A stretch of 14,049 bases of DNA from Eubacteriaceae bacterium UBA7485. Lineage in GTDB: Bacteria; Bacillota; Clostridia; Eubacteriales; Eubacteriaceae. The DNA lies in contig DLOL01000067.1 of NCBI GenBank assembly GCA_002478485.1, positions 1,162 to 15,210 of the forward strand, read 5' to 3'. Within the stretch, counting starts at the first letter, position 1. Each line of letters starts with the position of its first letter. The translations under genes and the position numbers were made by a program. Shown one piece after another: positions 6,505-14,049 of the stretch. The notes beneath the pieces are model-generated. The model saw nothing but the letters and a program-made list of their open reading frames with translations, had not been told where the DNA came from and searched no databases.

Positions 6505-7053
6505 TTACTTCAGTTGAAGCGGAATCCCGCTGATCGTTACGTAAACCTCATCCGCATAATCCGCAATCCGCTGATTGATTCTTCCCGCTATGTCTCTGAA
6601 GTAGTTTCCCATCATAAAACTCGGCACGATTCCGGATCCGATTTCATTGGTAACCATAACCGTGTTCTTATCCTTCAGGATAGTGATCAGTTCCTCCACC
6701 TGCATCGTGATTTCATGCTCCAGGCGGTTTACCGCATCAATTCCGCATAGGTCAAAATCAAGGCCTGAATCAAGCATCAGGTTTGACACCATGACAGTGA
6801 TACAGTCGAACAGAATATTCTCTGACTTTTCAAAGACAGGATCCTTCAATAGTTCACGAAAGTTCTTGTACCTTTCTATCGTCGTCCATTCCTTCGGTCT
6901 TGAGGCCTGGTGCTTTTTGATCCGGTCCTTCATTCCTTCGTCAAACGGAATTCCCGTGGCGATATAAGCGGTGCTTCCATCCTTGTTTTTTGTCAATTTC
7001 TCGGCAAACCGGCTTTTACCACTTCTGGCTCCGCCCGTCACTACTGTCAACAT
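6505..7053 (-). CDS. cobU: CobU: adenosylcobinamide kinase / adenosylcobinamide-phosphate guanylyltransferase
   Basis: This bifunctional cytoplasmic enzyme phosphorylates adenosylcobinamide and then transfers GMP to give AdoCbi-GDP, the form to which the lower ligand is added. At 182 residues it has the family length. The P-loop GGARSGKS is at 7-14. The guanylylated histidine is expected at His48 in RIKKHQASRP. The remaining family blocks follow: DCITVMVSNL, VTNEIGSGIVP, FRDIAGRINQ and the ending ADEVYVTISGIPLQLK. I chose the ATG at 7053, preceded by GGAG six bases away. A TTG four codons upstream overlaps that site and is less likely. It lies 13 bases after cbiB in the same operon. The two act in successive late steps of cobamide assembly. 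Confidence 0.93.
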   Translation of the reverse strand: MLTVVTGGARSGKSRFAEKLTKNKDGSTAYIATGIPFDEGMKDRIKKHQASRPKEWTTIERYKNFRELLKDPVFEKSENILFDCITVMVSNLMLDSGLDFDLCGIDAVNRLEHEITMQVEELITILKDKNTVMVTNEIGSGIVPSFMMGNYFRDIAGRINQRIADYADEVYVTISGIPLQLK

Positions 7054-7066
7054 TCCACACTCCAAC

Positions 7067-8080
7067 TTAAAATATAAAAATCAGATATCCTGGCAGGTAA
7101 ATTACCGCTGCAATAAACGCACAAAGGCAAAGTATAAGCACTTCGCTGAGCTCTGTCATCGCAAACACGCTTTCAACATGTCCGTAAGAAGGACTGATGA
7201 TAGGATTCTCCGGGTCCTCCACTTTGCTGTTTCCAAAGGTTTTCAGGTGAAAAAGCCCGGCTACTGCATGCTGAAGTCTCGGCACTTGATTGCCGTCTTG
7301 TTTTTTTCTGAACAGCTGTCTTACACCGCTGTTTGCATCGTAACCAAGGATTCCGCCTGAGATCATCAGAAGAAACGCGCTGATCCGAACCGAAAAATAG
7401 CAGAGAATCCGATCGATCAGAACCGGAAAACGAAGAAATGGTTCCGTTTGATCCCCTCTCTCATCCGTGATGGCCATCATGCGGGTAACGGCATATAAAG
7501 CGCAAAGTGTCAGCGGATTGAAACAGGGTGCAGCCATGGATGTGATGATCCCGAACACCATATAGAGCAGCGGTGATAAGACGCCATCAACGGCTTGTTC
7601 TGTCGATACTTCGATCACTGCCCGGAGCATCCCGCTTCTCGTTCCTGTCTCCTTCTGCCTTTTTCTGATGTAGCCGGCGTATAATCTGGCTTTCCTCACA
7701 CCTTCCTTTCGGTTTTCTTCCCCTCCCGACAGGATTCCTTCTCGGAGCGACTTCATGGACAAAAAAGAAGAGAGAAGAAAGGACAAAACCAGAATTCCTA
7801 ACGGATAAAGAAGTGTTAGGAGCAGCCACTGAATGACGCAAAGGATCAAGCCGGAGAAAAAAACCAGCATCAACCAGATGATTGCGCCTTTTATCCGAAG
7901 TGCCTTTCCCCTGTTAAAACGATTTTTGAGGAAAAAAATCCACCGAACCGTGAAAGGGACAGGATGGAGGGATTTTCCAGGATTTCCCAGGAGCCAGTCA
8001 AAAATACATGCGGCGATAATCATAACCAGCCACAAAACGGGTGTGATCGGCTCATTATTCCATAAATCTACTGCCAGCAT
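7067..8080 (-). CDS. cbiB: CbiB/CobD-family cobamide biosynthesis membrane protein, divergent
   Basis: CbiB is a membrane enzyme that attaches the aminopropanol (phosphate) side arm to adenosylcobyric acid. The 337 residues include several hydrophobic segments (about 15-32, 66-92, 93-107, 170-186, 228-246 and 312-335). Family blocks can be traced: DWLLGNPGKSLHPV (28-41), matching the D..LGDP...HPV opening, and RAVIEVSTEQAVDGVLSPLLY (153-173), matching the RATVES...SDGV.APL block. The later NTLDSM and SGWPEA blocks are replaced by unlike sequence (about 196-204 and 266-276). The ATG follows a strong AAGGAGAGG site. Context, just upstream of cobU and downstream of five precorrin genes, supports the assignment. 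Whether it keeps full activity is uncertain. Confidence 0.8.
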   Translation of the reverse strand: MLAVDLWNNEPITPVLWLVMIIAACIFDWLLGNPGKSLHPVPFTVRWIFFLKNRFNRGKALRIKGAIIWLMLVFFSGLILCVIQWLLLTLLYPLGILVLSFLLSSFLSMKSLREGILSGGEENRKEGVRKARLYAGYIRKRQKETGTRSGMLRAVIEVSTEQAVDGVLSPLLYMVFGIITSMAAPCFNPLTLCALYAVTRMMAITDERGDQTEPFLRFPVLIDRILCYFSVRISAFLLMISGGILGYDANSGVRQLFRKKQDGNQVPRLQHAVAGLFHLKTFGNSKVEDPENPIISPSYGHVESVFAMTELSEVLILCLCAFIAAVIYLPGYLIFIF

Positions 8081-8090
8081 CTTTACCTCT

Positions 8091-8132
8091 CCTTCCCTTC
8101 AGACAATTCTATCACGGAAGAAAACGGGAAGG
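8091..8132 (-). promoter_or_regulatory. Hairpin overlapping the cbiB ribosome binding site
   Basis: CCTTCCC and GGGAAGG form a perfect 7-base inverted repeat with a 28-base loop in the hemL-cbiB gap. The 3' arm overlaps the start of the cbiB ribosome binding site, so the fold could limit cbiB translation relative to hemL. The loop also contains an extended -10-like TGATAGAAT, a possible internal promoter, but without a clear -35. Confidence 0.35.
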
Positions 8133-8154
8133 TCGGCTTAAAGAGTGGATCCGG

Positions 8155-9444
8155 TTACGAAAGCTCTTCAAACACTTCCCCGGCATCCAGTAAAAACAGA
8201 CTGATCATCTCATCCGTATGAGCATCGGATAAAAACATGCCTTCAAACTGTGAGGGAGCCAGAAGATATCCTCTCTTTCTCATCTTCTGATGAAATAAAG
8301 CGTACCGCCGGGTATCGGACTGCTGAACCTCTTCAAGATTTTTTGGGACTTCGCTTCGAAAGAAGATCGTAAGCATGCCATTTTGGTGACTAACGCTGAC
8401 GGGAATTCCGTTGTCCTTTCCTTTTTCCTCAATTCCCTGCTTGATCCTCTCTCCAAGCCTTTCAAGTTTTGGGTAGATTTCTTGATGCTCTTTAAGATAA
8501 CCAATCAGATTAAGACCCATCTTCATGGCGACCGGATTGCCCGAGAGCGTCCCTGCCTGGTAAACAGGCCCCTGCGGTGCGAGAAGAGACATCACCTCTT
8601 CTCTTCCTCCGAAAGCACCGACCGGCATACCGCCCCCGATGATTTTCCCAAGTGTGGTGAGATCGGGCTGGATTCCTGTAACTTCCTGCATTCCGCCAAA
8701 AGCCGTTCTGAATCCCGTAATCACTTCATCGAAGATCAAAAGCGCGCCTTCGTTCCTGGTTAACTCCCTCAGGCCTTCAAGGAAACCGTCCTCAGGCGCA
8801 ATCACACCCATGTTCCCGGCTACGGGCTCGACAATAACCGCAGCCACCTGATCCGGATAAGCTTGAAAGAGAGCTCGGACAGAGTTCAGGTCATTGTAGC
8901 GCGCGGTGAGCGTGTCTTTCGCCGCGCCTTTTGTAACACCCGCACTGGAAGGCGTGCCATAGGTCAAAGAACCCGACCCCGCATCCACCAAAAGGGCATC
9001 CGCATGGCCGTGATATCCGCCTGCAAACTTGATAATTTTATCTCTTCCTGTCGCTCCTCTTGCAAGCCGGATCGCTGACATGACGGCTTCTGTGCCGGAG
9101 TTGACAAACCGGATCTTTTCGATTGACGGGAATGCCTCCTCAACAGCTCTGGCTGTCATCGTCTCAAGTTTCGAGGGAAGGCCGAAGCTGGTTCCCTTCT
9201 TCAGGACTTCCTCAATCCCGTCAAGCTGCACATCCGAAGCGTGTCCCAGAATCATGGGGCCCCAGGATCCGATAAAGTCCATGTAAGCTTTTCCGTCTTC
9301 GTCATAGACATATGCGCCTTTGGCGTGTTCGGCAAAAACCGGCATCTCTCCTACTGCGTGGAAAGCACGGACAGGTGAATCCACACCGCCCGCCAAAACC
9401 TCCAGGGCCTGTTCGTAGCACGTTTCATTTCTGCTTCTTCCCAT
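8155..9444 (-). CDS. hemL: HemL: glutamate-1-semialdehyde 2,1-aminomutase
   Basis: This PLP enzyme converts glutamate-1-semialdehyde, made by HemA, to 5-aminolevulinate. The 429 residues match the family. The PLP lysine is Lys267 in TTLGKIIGGGMPVGAFGG. Other hallmarks are NSGTEAVMSAIRLAR (115-129), GGYHGHAD (142-149), VEPVAGNMG (205-213), FDEVITGFR (238-246) and GTLSGNP (298-304). The ATG shares one base with the hemB stop (TAATG), with AGGAGG five bases upstream, so the two are translationally coupled. A gap of 74 bases separates it from cbiB, the largest gap in the operon. Confidence 0.97.
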   Translation of the reverse strand: MGRSRNETCYEQALEVLAGGVDSPVRAFHAVGEMPVFAEHAKGAYVYDEDGKAYMDFIGSWGPMILGHASDVQLDGIEEVLKKGTSFGLPSKLETMTARAVEEAFPSIEKIRFVNSGTEAVMSAIRLARGATGRDKIIKFAGGYHGHADALLVDAGSGSLTYGTPSSAGVTKGAAKDTLTARYNDLNSVRALFQAYPDQVAAVIVEPVAGNMGVIAPEDGFLEGLRELTRNEGALLIFDEVITGFRTAFGGMQEVTGIQPDLTTLGKIIGGGMPVGAFGGREEVMSLLAPQGPVYQAGTLSGNPVAMKMGLNLIGYLKEHQEIYPKLERLGERIKQGIEEKGKDNGIPVSVSHQNGMLTIFFRSEVPKNLEEVQQSDTRRYALFHQKMRKRGYLLAPSQFEGMFLSDAHTDEMISLFLLDAGEVFEELS

Positions 9445-10415
9445 TACGCCTCCTGGTACGATTCAATCAGATGTTTTACGTCCTTAGCAAAATAAGTGAT
9501 GATAAGATTGGCACCCGCTCTCTTGATGCAAACAAGGCTTTCAAATAAAACACGCTCGTCCATCAGTCCAAGGTCCACCGCGTTTCTTAGCATCGCGTAT
9601 TCACCGGAAACCTGGTATGCGGCGAGGGGCATAACGGTCCGCTCCTTTGCCTTTGCCAGAATATCGAGATAAGCGGACGCAGGCTTTACCATGATGATAT
9701 CCGCGCCCTCCTCCACATCAAGGTCGATCTCCCGAAGCGCCTCATCCGCGTTTGCAGGATCCATCTGATAGGACCTTCGGTCGCCAAAAGCAGGCGCGGA
9801 GCCCGCCGCATCCCGGAACGGGCCGTAAAAACTTGAGGCAAACTTCGCAGCGTAGCTCATAATTGGAACCGACTCGTAGCCGGCGGCATCCAGCGCTTTT
9901 CGTATTTCTTCAATTCGCCCGTCCATCATGTCTGACGGCGCGATCATGTCCACACCTGCTTTGGCCAGTGAAACAGAGATTCTCGAAAGCGTCGAAATGG
10001 TCCGCTTTCGGTCGATCTGACCGTCTGATTCAAAGAAACAGCAGTGCCCGTCCGATTTATATTCGCAAAGACAAACATCCGCAATCACGTACATTTCCGG
10101 CGCGCTGGCTTTGATGGCTTTTACCGCTCTCTGCACAATGCCTTCGTCACTGTAGGCAGAAGATGCATATCCGTCTTTATGGTCAGGCACACCAAATAAA
10201 ATGACCGCCTTGACCCCACAGGCTGAAAGTTCCCTCATCTCATCAGCGAGCATATCGCAGGACAAATGATACTGTCCTTTCAAGCTCTCAATCTCTCGCT
10301 TAATCCCGGTCCCTTCCACCACAAATAGCGGATAAATCACATCATTCATCGTCAGAACCGTCTCTCTGACCAGACATCTGACCGCCCTGTTCTTTCTCAG
10401 CCTAGTCGGCAGCAT
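9444..10415 (-). CDS. hemB: HemB: delta-aminolevulinic acid dehydratase (porphobilinogen synthase)
   Basis: HemB condenses two 5-aminolevulinate molecules to porphobilinogen. The 323 residues have the expected length, and the typical opening, LRKNRAVRCLVRETVLT, leads into IYPLFVVEG. The two Schiff-base lysines are Lys191 (SYAAKFASSFYGPFRDA) and Lys244 (IIMVKPASAYLD). The cysteine cluster DVCLCEYKSDGHCC (Cys115, Cys117, Cys125) marks the zinc-dependent class. The ATG lies 14 bases inside the end of cobA-hemD, with GAGAGG upstream, so translation is coupled. Confidence 0.97.
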   Translation of the reverse strand: MLPTRLRKNRAVRCLVRETVLTMNDVIYPLFVVEGTGIKREIESLKGQYHLSCDMLADEMRELSACGVKAVILFGVPDHKDGYASSAYSDEGIVQRAVKAIKASAPEMYVIADVCLCEYKSDGHCCFFESDGQIDRKRTISTLSRISVSLAKAGVDMIAPSDMMDGRIEEIRKALDAAGYESVPIMSYAAKFASSFYGPFRDAAGSAPAFGDRRSYQMDPANADEALREIDLDVEEGADIIMVKPASAYLDILAKAKERTVMPLAAYQVSGEYAMLRNAVDLGLMDERVLFESLVCIKRAGANLIITYFAKDVKHLIESYQEA

Positions 10416-11919
10416 CCGTTAACCTCTCTTCCACAGCCTGACACAGGCCGTCCAATGTATACAGGCAGGCTTCCCGCCCGACTTGAAACCCTTCTTCTCT
10501 CACCGCTTTGCTGGTCTCGGGTCCGATTGTAATCAGTTCAAGATTCTCGACCGCTTCCTGAAGCCCCGTCTCCTTCACGGCAGTGAGAAAAGCCTTTGCG
10601 CTTGAAGCGGACATCAATGTAACCGCATCGATTCTCTCTTCTCTGATCAGCGCTTCATAGTCTGAAAAGCCAGTCATATCCGGAACACTTTCATAGACAC
10701 GGATCTCATCCACCGAGCAGATTTCTTCAATTCTTTCCCTGAGGAAAGCTCTTGCTCCTTCCGCGCGCGGAAGGAGTACTCTCGAATTCTTCGAGAGAAG
10801 AGGTTCCAGTTCCTGAAAAAGCCCCTCAGCGTTGTTAGATTCTGCCACAATATCCGCACAGATCCCGTAGTCCTGAAGCGCTTTTTCTGTGCCAGGCCCG
10901 ATGACAGAGATCTGAAGTCCCGAAAGCTTCCTCGCATCCATCCCTTCTTTAAAGAGCTCTTCAAAAAAAAGGGAAACACCTGTGGCACTGGTAAAGACAA
11001 GATCTGTATAGGTGCTGATGCGTTTAAAAGATTCTCGAAGTTCATGAATTCCTTCTGGAAGCGGCACTGTCTCAATTGAAGGACACTCCAGTACTTCCGC
11101 TCCCTTTCCCGTGAGCCGCTCTGAAAGGATCTCATTCTTTCCCTTCTCGCGGGTAACCAGGATGCGCTTACCTAAAAGGGTGGCATTTTCCTGCTCCTCC
11201 CTGAACGGAACGGCATGACGGACTACGCCGCCGATCACAATCAGGGAAGGTGCCTTGATTCCTTCTGCCTGTTCGGCGATGCTGCCGAGTGTTCCGAAAA
11301 CTGTCTTCTGTTCCGGCATGGAGGCTGCATGGATCACCGCGGCCGGTGTGTTCGGATCTTTTCCTGCCCTGATCAGAGACGTGGTGATGTGGCGGATATT
11401 ACGCATGCCCATCAGAAAGATAAGCGCGCCTTTAAAGGTGGCAAGATTCTTCCAGTCAATCTCCTTTGATTCGTCTTTCGGCTGGCCTGTAATCACGGCA
11501 AAAGCATGGTCTTCATCGCGATGTGTTACGGGTATTCCCGCCGAGAGCAAACCTCCAAGTGCCGATGTAATGCCGGGAATGACCTCAAAAGGCACATCTT
11601 CTCCAATCAGCGCTTCGCATTCTTCGCCGCCGCGGCCGAATACAAACGGATCTCCGCCTTTCAGGCGGACCACCTGGTTTCCTTCTTTTGCAAGCTGAAT
11701 CAGAATCGTGTTGATTTCATCCTGCTCCACAGGATGATGCCATCCGCGTTTGCCGACAAATATCCGCTCCGCGTTCGGCGCGTGGGCTAAAAGCCCGGGA
11801 TTGACCAGCGCGTCATATACGACCGCATCGGCCTGCTCAAGCGCTTTTTTGCCGGCAAGCGTCAAATAGGCAAGATCTCCGCATCCGCCGCCGAGCAGTG
11901 TCACTTTTCCCGTACTCAT
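10402..11919 (-). CDS. cobA/hemD: CobA-HemD fusion: uroporphyrinogen-III C-methyltransferase / uroporphyrinogen-III synthase
   Basis: This two-domain protein of 505 residues makes uroporphyrinogen III (C-terminal HemD) and methylates it at C2 and C7 to precorrin-2 (N-terminal CobA), so it diverts the product toward corrin or siroheme. The CobA domain (about 1-240) shows GGGCGD (10-15, where GAGPGD is commoner), VRLKGGDPFVFGRGGEE (84-100), PGITSA (115-120), GIPVTHRD (128-135) and LMGM (169-172). The HemD domain begins near LGKRILVTREKG (249-260) and includes LMSASSAKAFL and ITIGPETSKAVREEGF. Such fusions are known in Clostridia. Start and stop overlap with the gene before (ATGA) and hemB after, so it is part of one coupled operon. 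Confidence 0.95.
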   Translation of the reverse strand: MSTGKVTLLGGGCGDLAYLTLAGKKALEQADAVVYDALVNPGLLAHAPNAERIFVGKRGWHHPVEQDEINTILIQLAKEGNQVVRLKGGDPFVFGRGGEECEALIGEDVPFEVIPGITSALGGLLSAGIPVTHRDEDHAFAVITGQPKDESKEIDWKNLATFKGALIFLMGMRNIRHITTSLIRAGKDPNTPAAVIHAASMPEQKTVFGTLGSIAEQAEGIKAPSLIVIGGVVRHAVPFREEQENATLLGKRILVTREKGKNEILSERLTGKGAEVLECPSIETVPLPEGIHELRESFKRISTYTDLVFTSATGVSLFFEELFKEGMDARKLSGLQISVIGPGTEKALQDYGICADIVAESNNAEGLFQELEPLLSKNSRVLLPRAEGARAFLRERIEEICSVDEIRVYESVPDMTGFSDYEALIREERIDAVTLMSASSAKAFLTAVKETGLQEAVENLELITIGPETSKAVREEGFQVGREACLYTLDGLCQAVEERLTDAAD

Positions 11920-13421
11920 TCGGATTTTTTCTCTTTTAGTCTTTCCTTCAATGCATCAGCCAGTGTTCGGGCAATCATCGTCGTTCGATCCGGAGGTCCG
12001 GCGAATTCGCCCGTGACGGTTACTCCGTCCTGGTCGCCGTACAGTCCGCTCATCACCGCAATCACCTCATCTTCCATCCTGAGGTAGGCGCCTGCCGGAA
12101 TCGTGCAGTCTCCGCCCAGCAGTCTTAGAACTTCCCTCTCTGCATGCATGGCTTTTGTTGCTTCAAGATCGGCTAGCGGTCCAACAAGCGATCTGACCGC
12201 CTGGTCTCCTTCCCTGATCTCAACGCCAAGAATTCCCTGCCCGGCCGCCGGTACAAAATCTTTTGGAAGTTCAATCTCTTTTAGACCTTTCGACTCAAGA
12301 TCAATGCCCAGGCGGTTTAGCCCCGCTTTTGCCAGGACAATGGCATCATAATCACCCTGAAGCAGTTTCTCGATCCGGGTGTCCACATTTCCGCGGATCG
12401 GTTTGATAACGGTCTTCTCTCCAATTTCCCGAAGCTGCGCAGCACGCCTTGGCGATCCGGTTCCAACCACTCTCTCCTCGGACAAAAAGGCATAAGGATT
12501 TTTATCTTTTACTTCCTTTTTAACGATCATCACATCCCTAGCATCCTCTCTCTTTGGAGGCGGGGCCAGCTCAAGCCCTTCAGGCAGCTCGGAAGGCAGG
12601 TCTTTCAGACTGTGAACTGCGAGATCAATCTCCCCGTCCAAAAGCGCCTTCTCAATTTCGCGGGTAAAGACACTCTGGCCAATCATCTTCACTTCATCCG
12701 TTTGATTCTCATCTCCCGAAGTCCGGATCACCACCGTTTCAAAGGCAACTTCCGGATTGGCTTTCTCAAGCCTTGTTTTGTATTCTTCCGTCTGCGCGAG
12801 CGCAAGCTTTGATCCCCGCGTGCCTATCCTGATTGTTTTTCCTGACATAAAGTCCTCTGCCTTTCCTTGAAGCTCTGAAAGCTCACTGGTCGAAAGCTCC
12901 GTAAGCGCCTCAATTTTCCTTGTTGAAACGCCTCTCTCTTTCATGGCGTCTCGAATAATATGTAGAGAATTCGCTTGGACGGATAATTCTCCAATATTAA
13001 GATCAATGAATTTTCTGATCTTTTTTGTTAGCGCTGGAACTCCGGTGGTCACACTGATGAGGACGCTGCCTTCTCTGCTTTCCCCCGGAAACTGAAAATC
13101 ACCCTCTCCGCTCTCCGCACTGTTTGAGAGTATTCCAAACTTTCGGGCATCCTTTATGATTTTCTGATTCGTTAAACTATCTCCGGTTGCCGCCGTTACG
13201 ATCTGCATCCCGTTAAGAACCCCGGGGCAGTAATCACTGACCAACCAGGATATTCCATTCTCCTCCAGTTTTTTTCTGGCCTGTAAAGAAAACGAGCGGG
13301 AGATCACAAGAACCTCAGCCCCGTAGCTTTGATACTTTATAGCTCTTCGCACTCCGACGTCGCCGGCTCCGATCACAACGACTTTTTTTCTGTTAAATTC
13401 CAGTACAATCGCCGCCTTCAT
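11916..13421 (-). CDS. hemC: Precorrin-2 dehydrogenase-like domain fused to HemC (hydroxymethylbilane synthase)
   Basis: The 501 residues join two enzymes. Residues 1-150 resemble SirC/CysG-N precorrin-2 dehydrogenases: KKVVVIGAGDVGVRRA (12-27) is the NAD-binding turn and VTAATGDSLTN (75-85) matches the AT.D...N block. The catalytic aspartate of that family seems replaced by Glu103, and the SGG.SP block is shortened to TTGVPA. A linker of about 45 residues follows. HemC (about 196-501) condenses four porphobilinogens: HSLKDLP with Asp274, GTGSPRRAAQL (320-330), RGNVDTRIEKL (343-353), FVPAAGQG (389-396), and Cys439 in GGDCTIPAGA for the dipyrromethane cofactor. I chose the ATG that overlaps the hemA stop (ATGA). 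A GTG three codons upstream is an alternative. It is coupled by a 4-base overlap to cobA-hemD. Confidence 0.92.
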   Translation of the reverse strand: MKAAIVLEFNRKKVVVIGAGDVGVRRAIKYQSYGAEVLVISRSFSLQARKKLEENGISWLVSDYCPGVLNGMQIVTAATGDSLTNQKIIKDARKFGILSNSAESGEGDFQFPGESREGSVLISVTTGVPALTKKIRKFIDLNIGELSVQANSLHIIRDAMKERGVSTRKIEALTELSTSELSELQGKAEDFMSGKTIRIGTRGSKLALAQTEEYKTRLEKANPEVAFETVVIRTSGDENQTDEVKMIGQSVFTREIEKALLDGEIDLAVHSLKDLPSELPEGLELAPPPKREDARDVMIVKKEVKDKNPYAFLSEERVVGTGSPRRAAQLREIGEKTVIKPIRGNVDTRIEKLLQGDYDAIVLAKAGLNRLGIDLESKGLKEIELPKDFVPAAGQGILGVEIREGDQAVRSLVGPLADLEATKAMHAEREVLRLLGGDCTIPAGAYLRMEDEVIAVMSGLYGDQDGVTVTGEFAGPPDRTTMIARTLADALKERLKEKKSE

Positions 13422-14049
13422 TCCTCCCACTCTTTCTGCGATAGAAGCTGAATTACGGACAGTGCCTCTTTTTCTTCATCTTCTGAGAGATGATCCGCGC
13501 AATTCAGAGAATTTTTGACTAACGCTTTAAACCCCGACTTTATCCTTTTCTTAATCCGCTTCTTCTGAGAATCAGTCAGATCGTCCATCTGGTCGATCAT
13601 GGCTTCCGTCTCCTCCATTTTGTGGTATACAGGAGTTGTGACTGCTGCTTTCAGCTCGTCCCGGTACATATGGTGGATATGGTCCATCATTTCCCGGGAA
13701 AGCTCCTCTGCTCTTGGTTCTAGACGTTCTTGGGCTTCTTCCACTCTCCGGTCCCCTTCCTTCAAAATCTTCTGATAATGATCCAGGGTATAAAGCCTGA
13801 CTCCCTCCATCTTTCCAATTTCCGGGTCCACATCCCTTGGAAGAGCCAGATCGCAGACTAAAAGTTTTTTCTTTCTCTTCTTCATTTCCTCACGCCTGAG
13901 AACCAAGTGGGAGGCCGACGTGGCCGAAATGACCACATCAACGTCTTTTATCTTCTCGTAACGTTTTTCGTATGGAATTATTTCAAGACTGGGACAGATT
14001 GAAGTGAATAAGTCATGCGGACGTCCGGGAAGGGGACCGGAGAGTGGAA
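13418..14049 (-). CDS. hemA: HemA: glutamyl-tRNA reductase, C-terminal part (runs off right edge)
   Basis: HemA reduces glutamyl-tRNA to glutamate-1-semialdehyde, the first committed step of the C5 pathway. About 209 residues are in the window and the frame stays open to the edge. The visible part starts near the end of the NADPH domain (GRPHDLF...LEIIPYEKRYEKIKDVD) and includes the hallmark DVVISATSASHLVL. LLVCDLALPRDVDPEIG and the long helical dimerisation region (RVEEAQERLEPRAEEL onward) follow. The catalytic N-terminal cysteine domain lies outside. The gene ends in EWEE and its stop overlaps the start of the next gene, so it appears to be upstream in the same operon. An internal GTG at 13936 is not the true start, because HemA sequence continues before it. 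Confidence 0.93.
   Translation of the reverse strand, partial: PLSGPLPGRPHDLFTSICPSLEIIPYEKRYEKIKDVDVVISATSASHLVLRREEMKKRKKKLLVCDLALPRDVDPEIGKMEGVRLYTLDHYQKILKEGDRRVEEAQERLEPRAEELSREMMDHIHHMYRDELKAAVTTPVYHKMEETEAMIDQMDDLTDSQKKRIKKRIKSGFKALVKNSLNCADHLSEDEEKEALSVIQLLSQKEWEE

Noticed and set aside
6481..6507. CTGAAG/CTTCAG repeat after cobU as a terminator
   Set aside because: It is only six pairs, has no T-run on the minus strand, and overlaps the putative promoter of the SEC-C gene.
7833..8141. Plus-strand 102-residue frame at the start of cbiB
   Set aside because: It is antisense to cbiB and its leader, with low-complexity basic sequence and no similarity that I recognise.
8081..8154. Cobalamin riboswitch before the cobamide genes
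   Set aside because: The gap is far too short and no B12-box (GCCACTG-type) sequence is present.

Overview
The window reads as bacterial chromosome from an anaerobic member of the Bacillota, most likely class Clostridia. The grounds are the Gram-positive type capsule regulators (LCP protein, PHP-type CpsB phosphatase, separate CpsC and CpsD), a molybdenum hydroxylase, the C5 tetrapyrrole pathway feeding cobamide genes, strong purine-rich ribosome binding sites and moderate GC. No narrower assignment is supported. No rRNA, tRNA, CRISPR array, transposase or integrase was found.

Layout. (1) 1-1262, minus: the N-terminal 420 residues of a xanthine dehydrogenase-family molybdopterin subunit, running off the left edge. 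(2) 1263-1549: a divergent promoter region with two dyads. (3) 1550-3013, plus: a CpsA/Wzg-like LCP ligase with three N-terminal membrane segments and an extracellular accessory domain. (4) 3014-3432: a convergent intergenic region with one terminator for each side. (5) 3433-5586, minus: cpsB-cpsC-cpsD, a PHP phosphatase, a Wzz-like membrane adaptor and a tyrosine kinase with a Tyr-rich tail, transcribed from a good promoter at 5695-5723. No glycosyltransferase, flippase or polymerase gene accompanies it here. (6) 5737-6421, minus: a SEC-C zinc-motif protein with its own promoter, followed by a possible 40-residue small gene that overlaps a foldable element. (7) 6505-14049, minus: a tightly packed tetrapyrrole operon in the order hemA (partial), precorrin-2 dehydrogenase-hemC fusion, cobA-hemD fusion, hemB, hemL, cbiB, cobU.

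How the genes work together. HemA and HemL make 5-aminolevulinate from glutamyl-tRNA. HemB, HemC and HemD convert it to uroporphyrinogen III. CobA methylates that to precorrin-2, and the dehydrogenase-like domain would oxidise precorrin-2 to sirohydrochlorin. CbiB and CobU act late in cobamide synthesis, on the aminopropanol side arm and in activation of the lower-ligand loop. No late haem gene is present, so the operon appears directed at corrinoid or siroheme production. The four Cps-type proteins would link cell-wall attachment of a surface polysaccharide to tyrosine phosphorylation, but the polysaccharide genes must lie elsewhere.

Base and codon use are uneven in the surface-polysaccharide region: cpsC and much of cpsD are visibly AT-rich, and a 111-base patch in the LCP gene covering the catalytic arginines has different codon choice. 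This suggests mosaic recombination. No clearly new system stands out. The most unusual items are the 5737-5897 element, the LCP patch, the divergent CbiB, and the altered active site of the fused precorrin-2 dehydrogenase domain.
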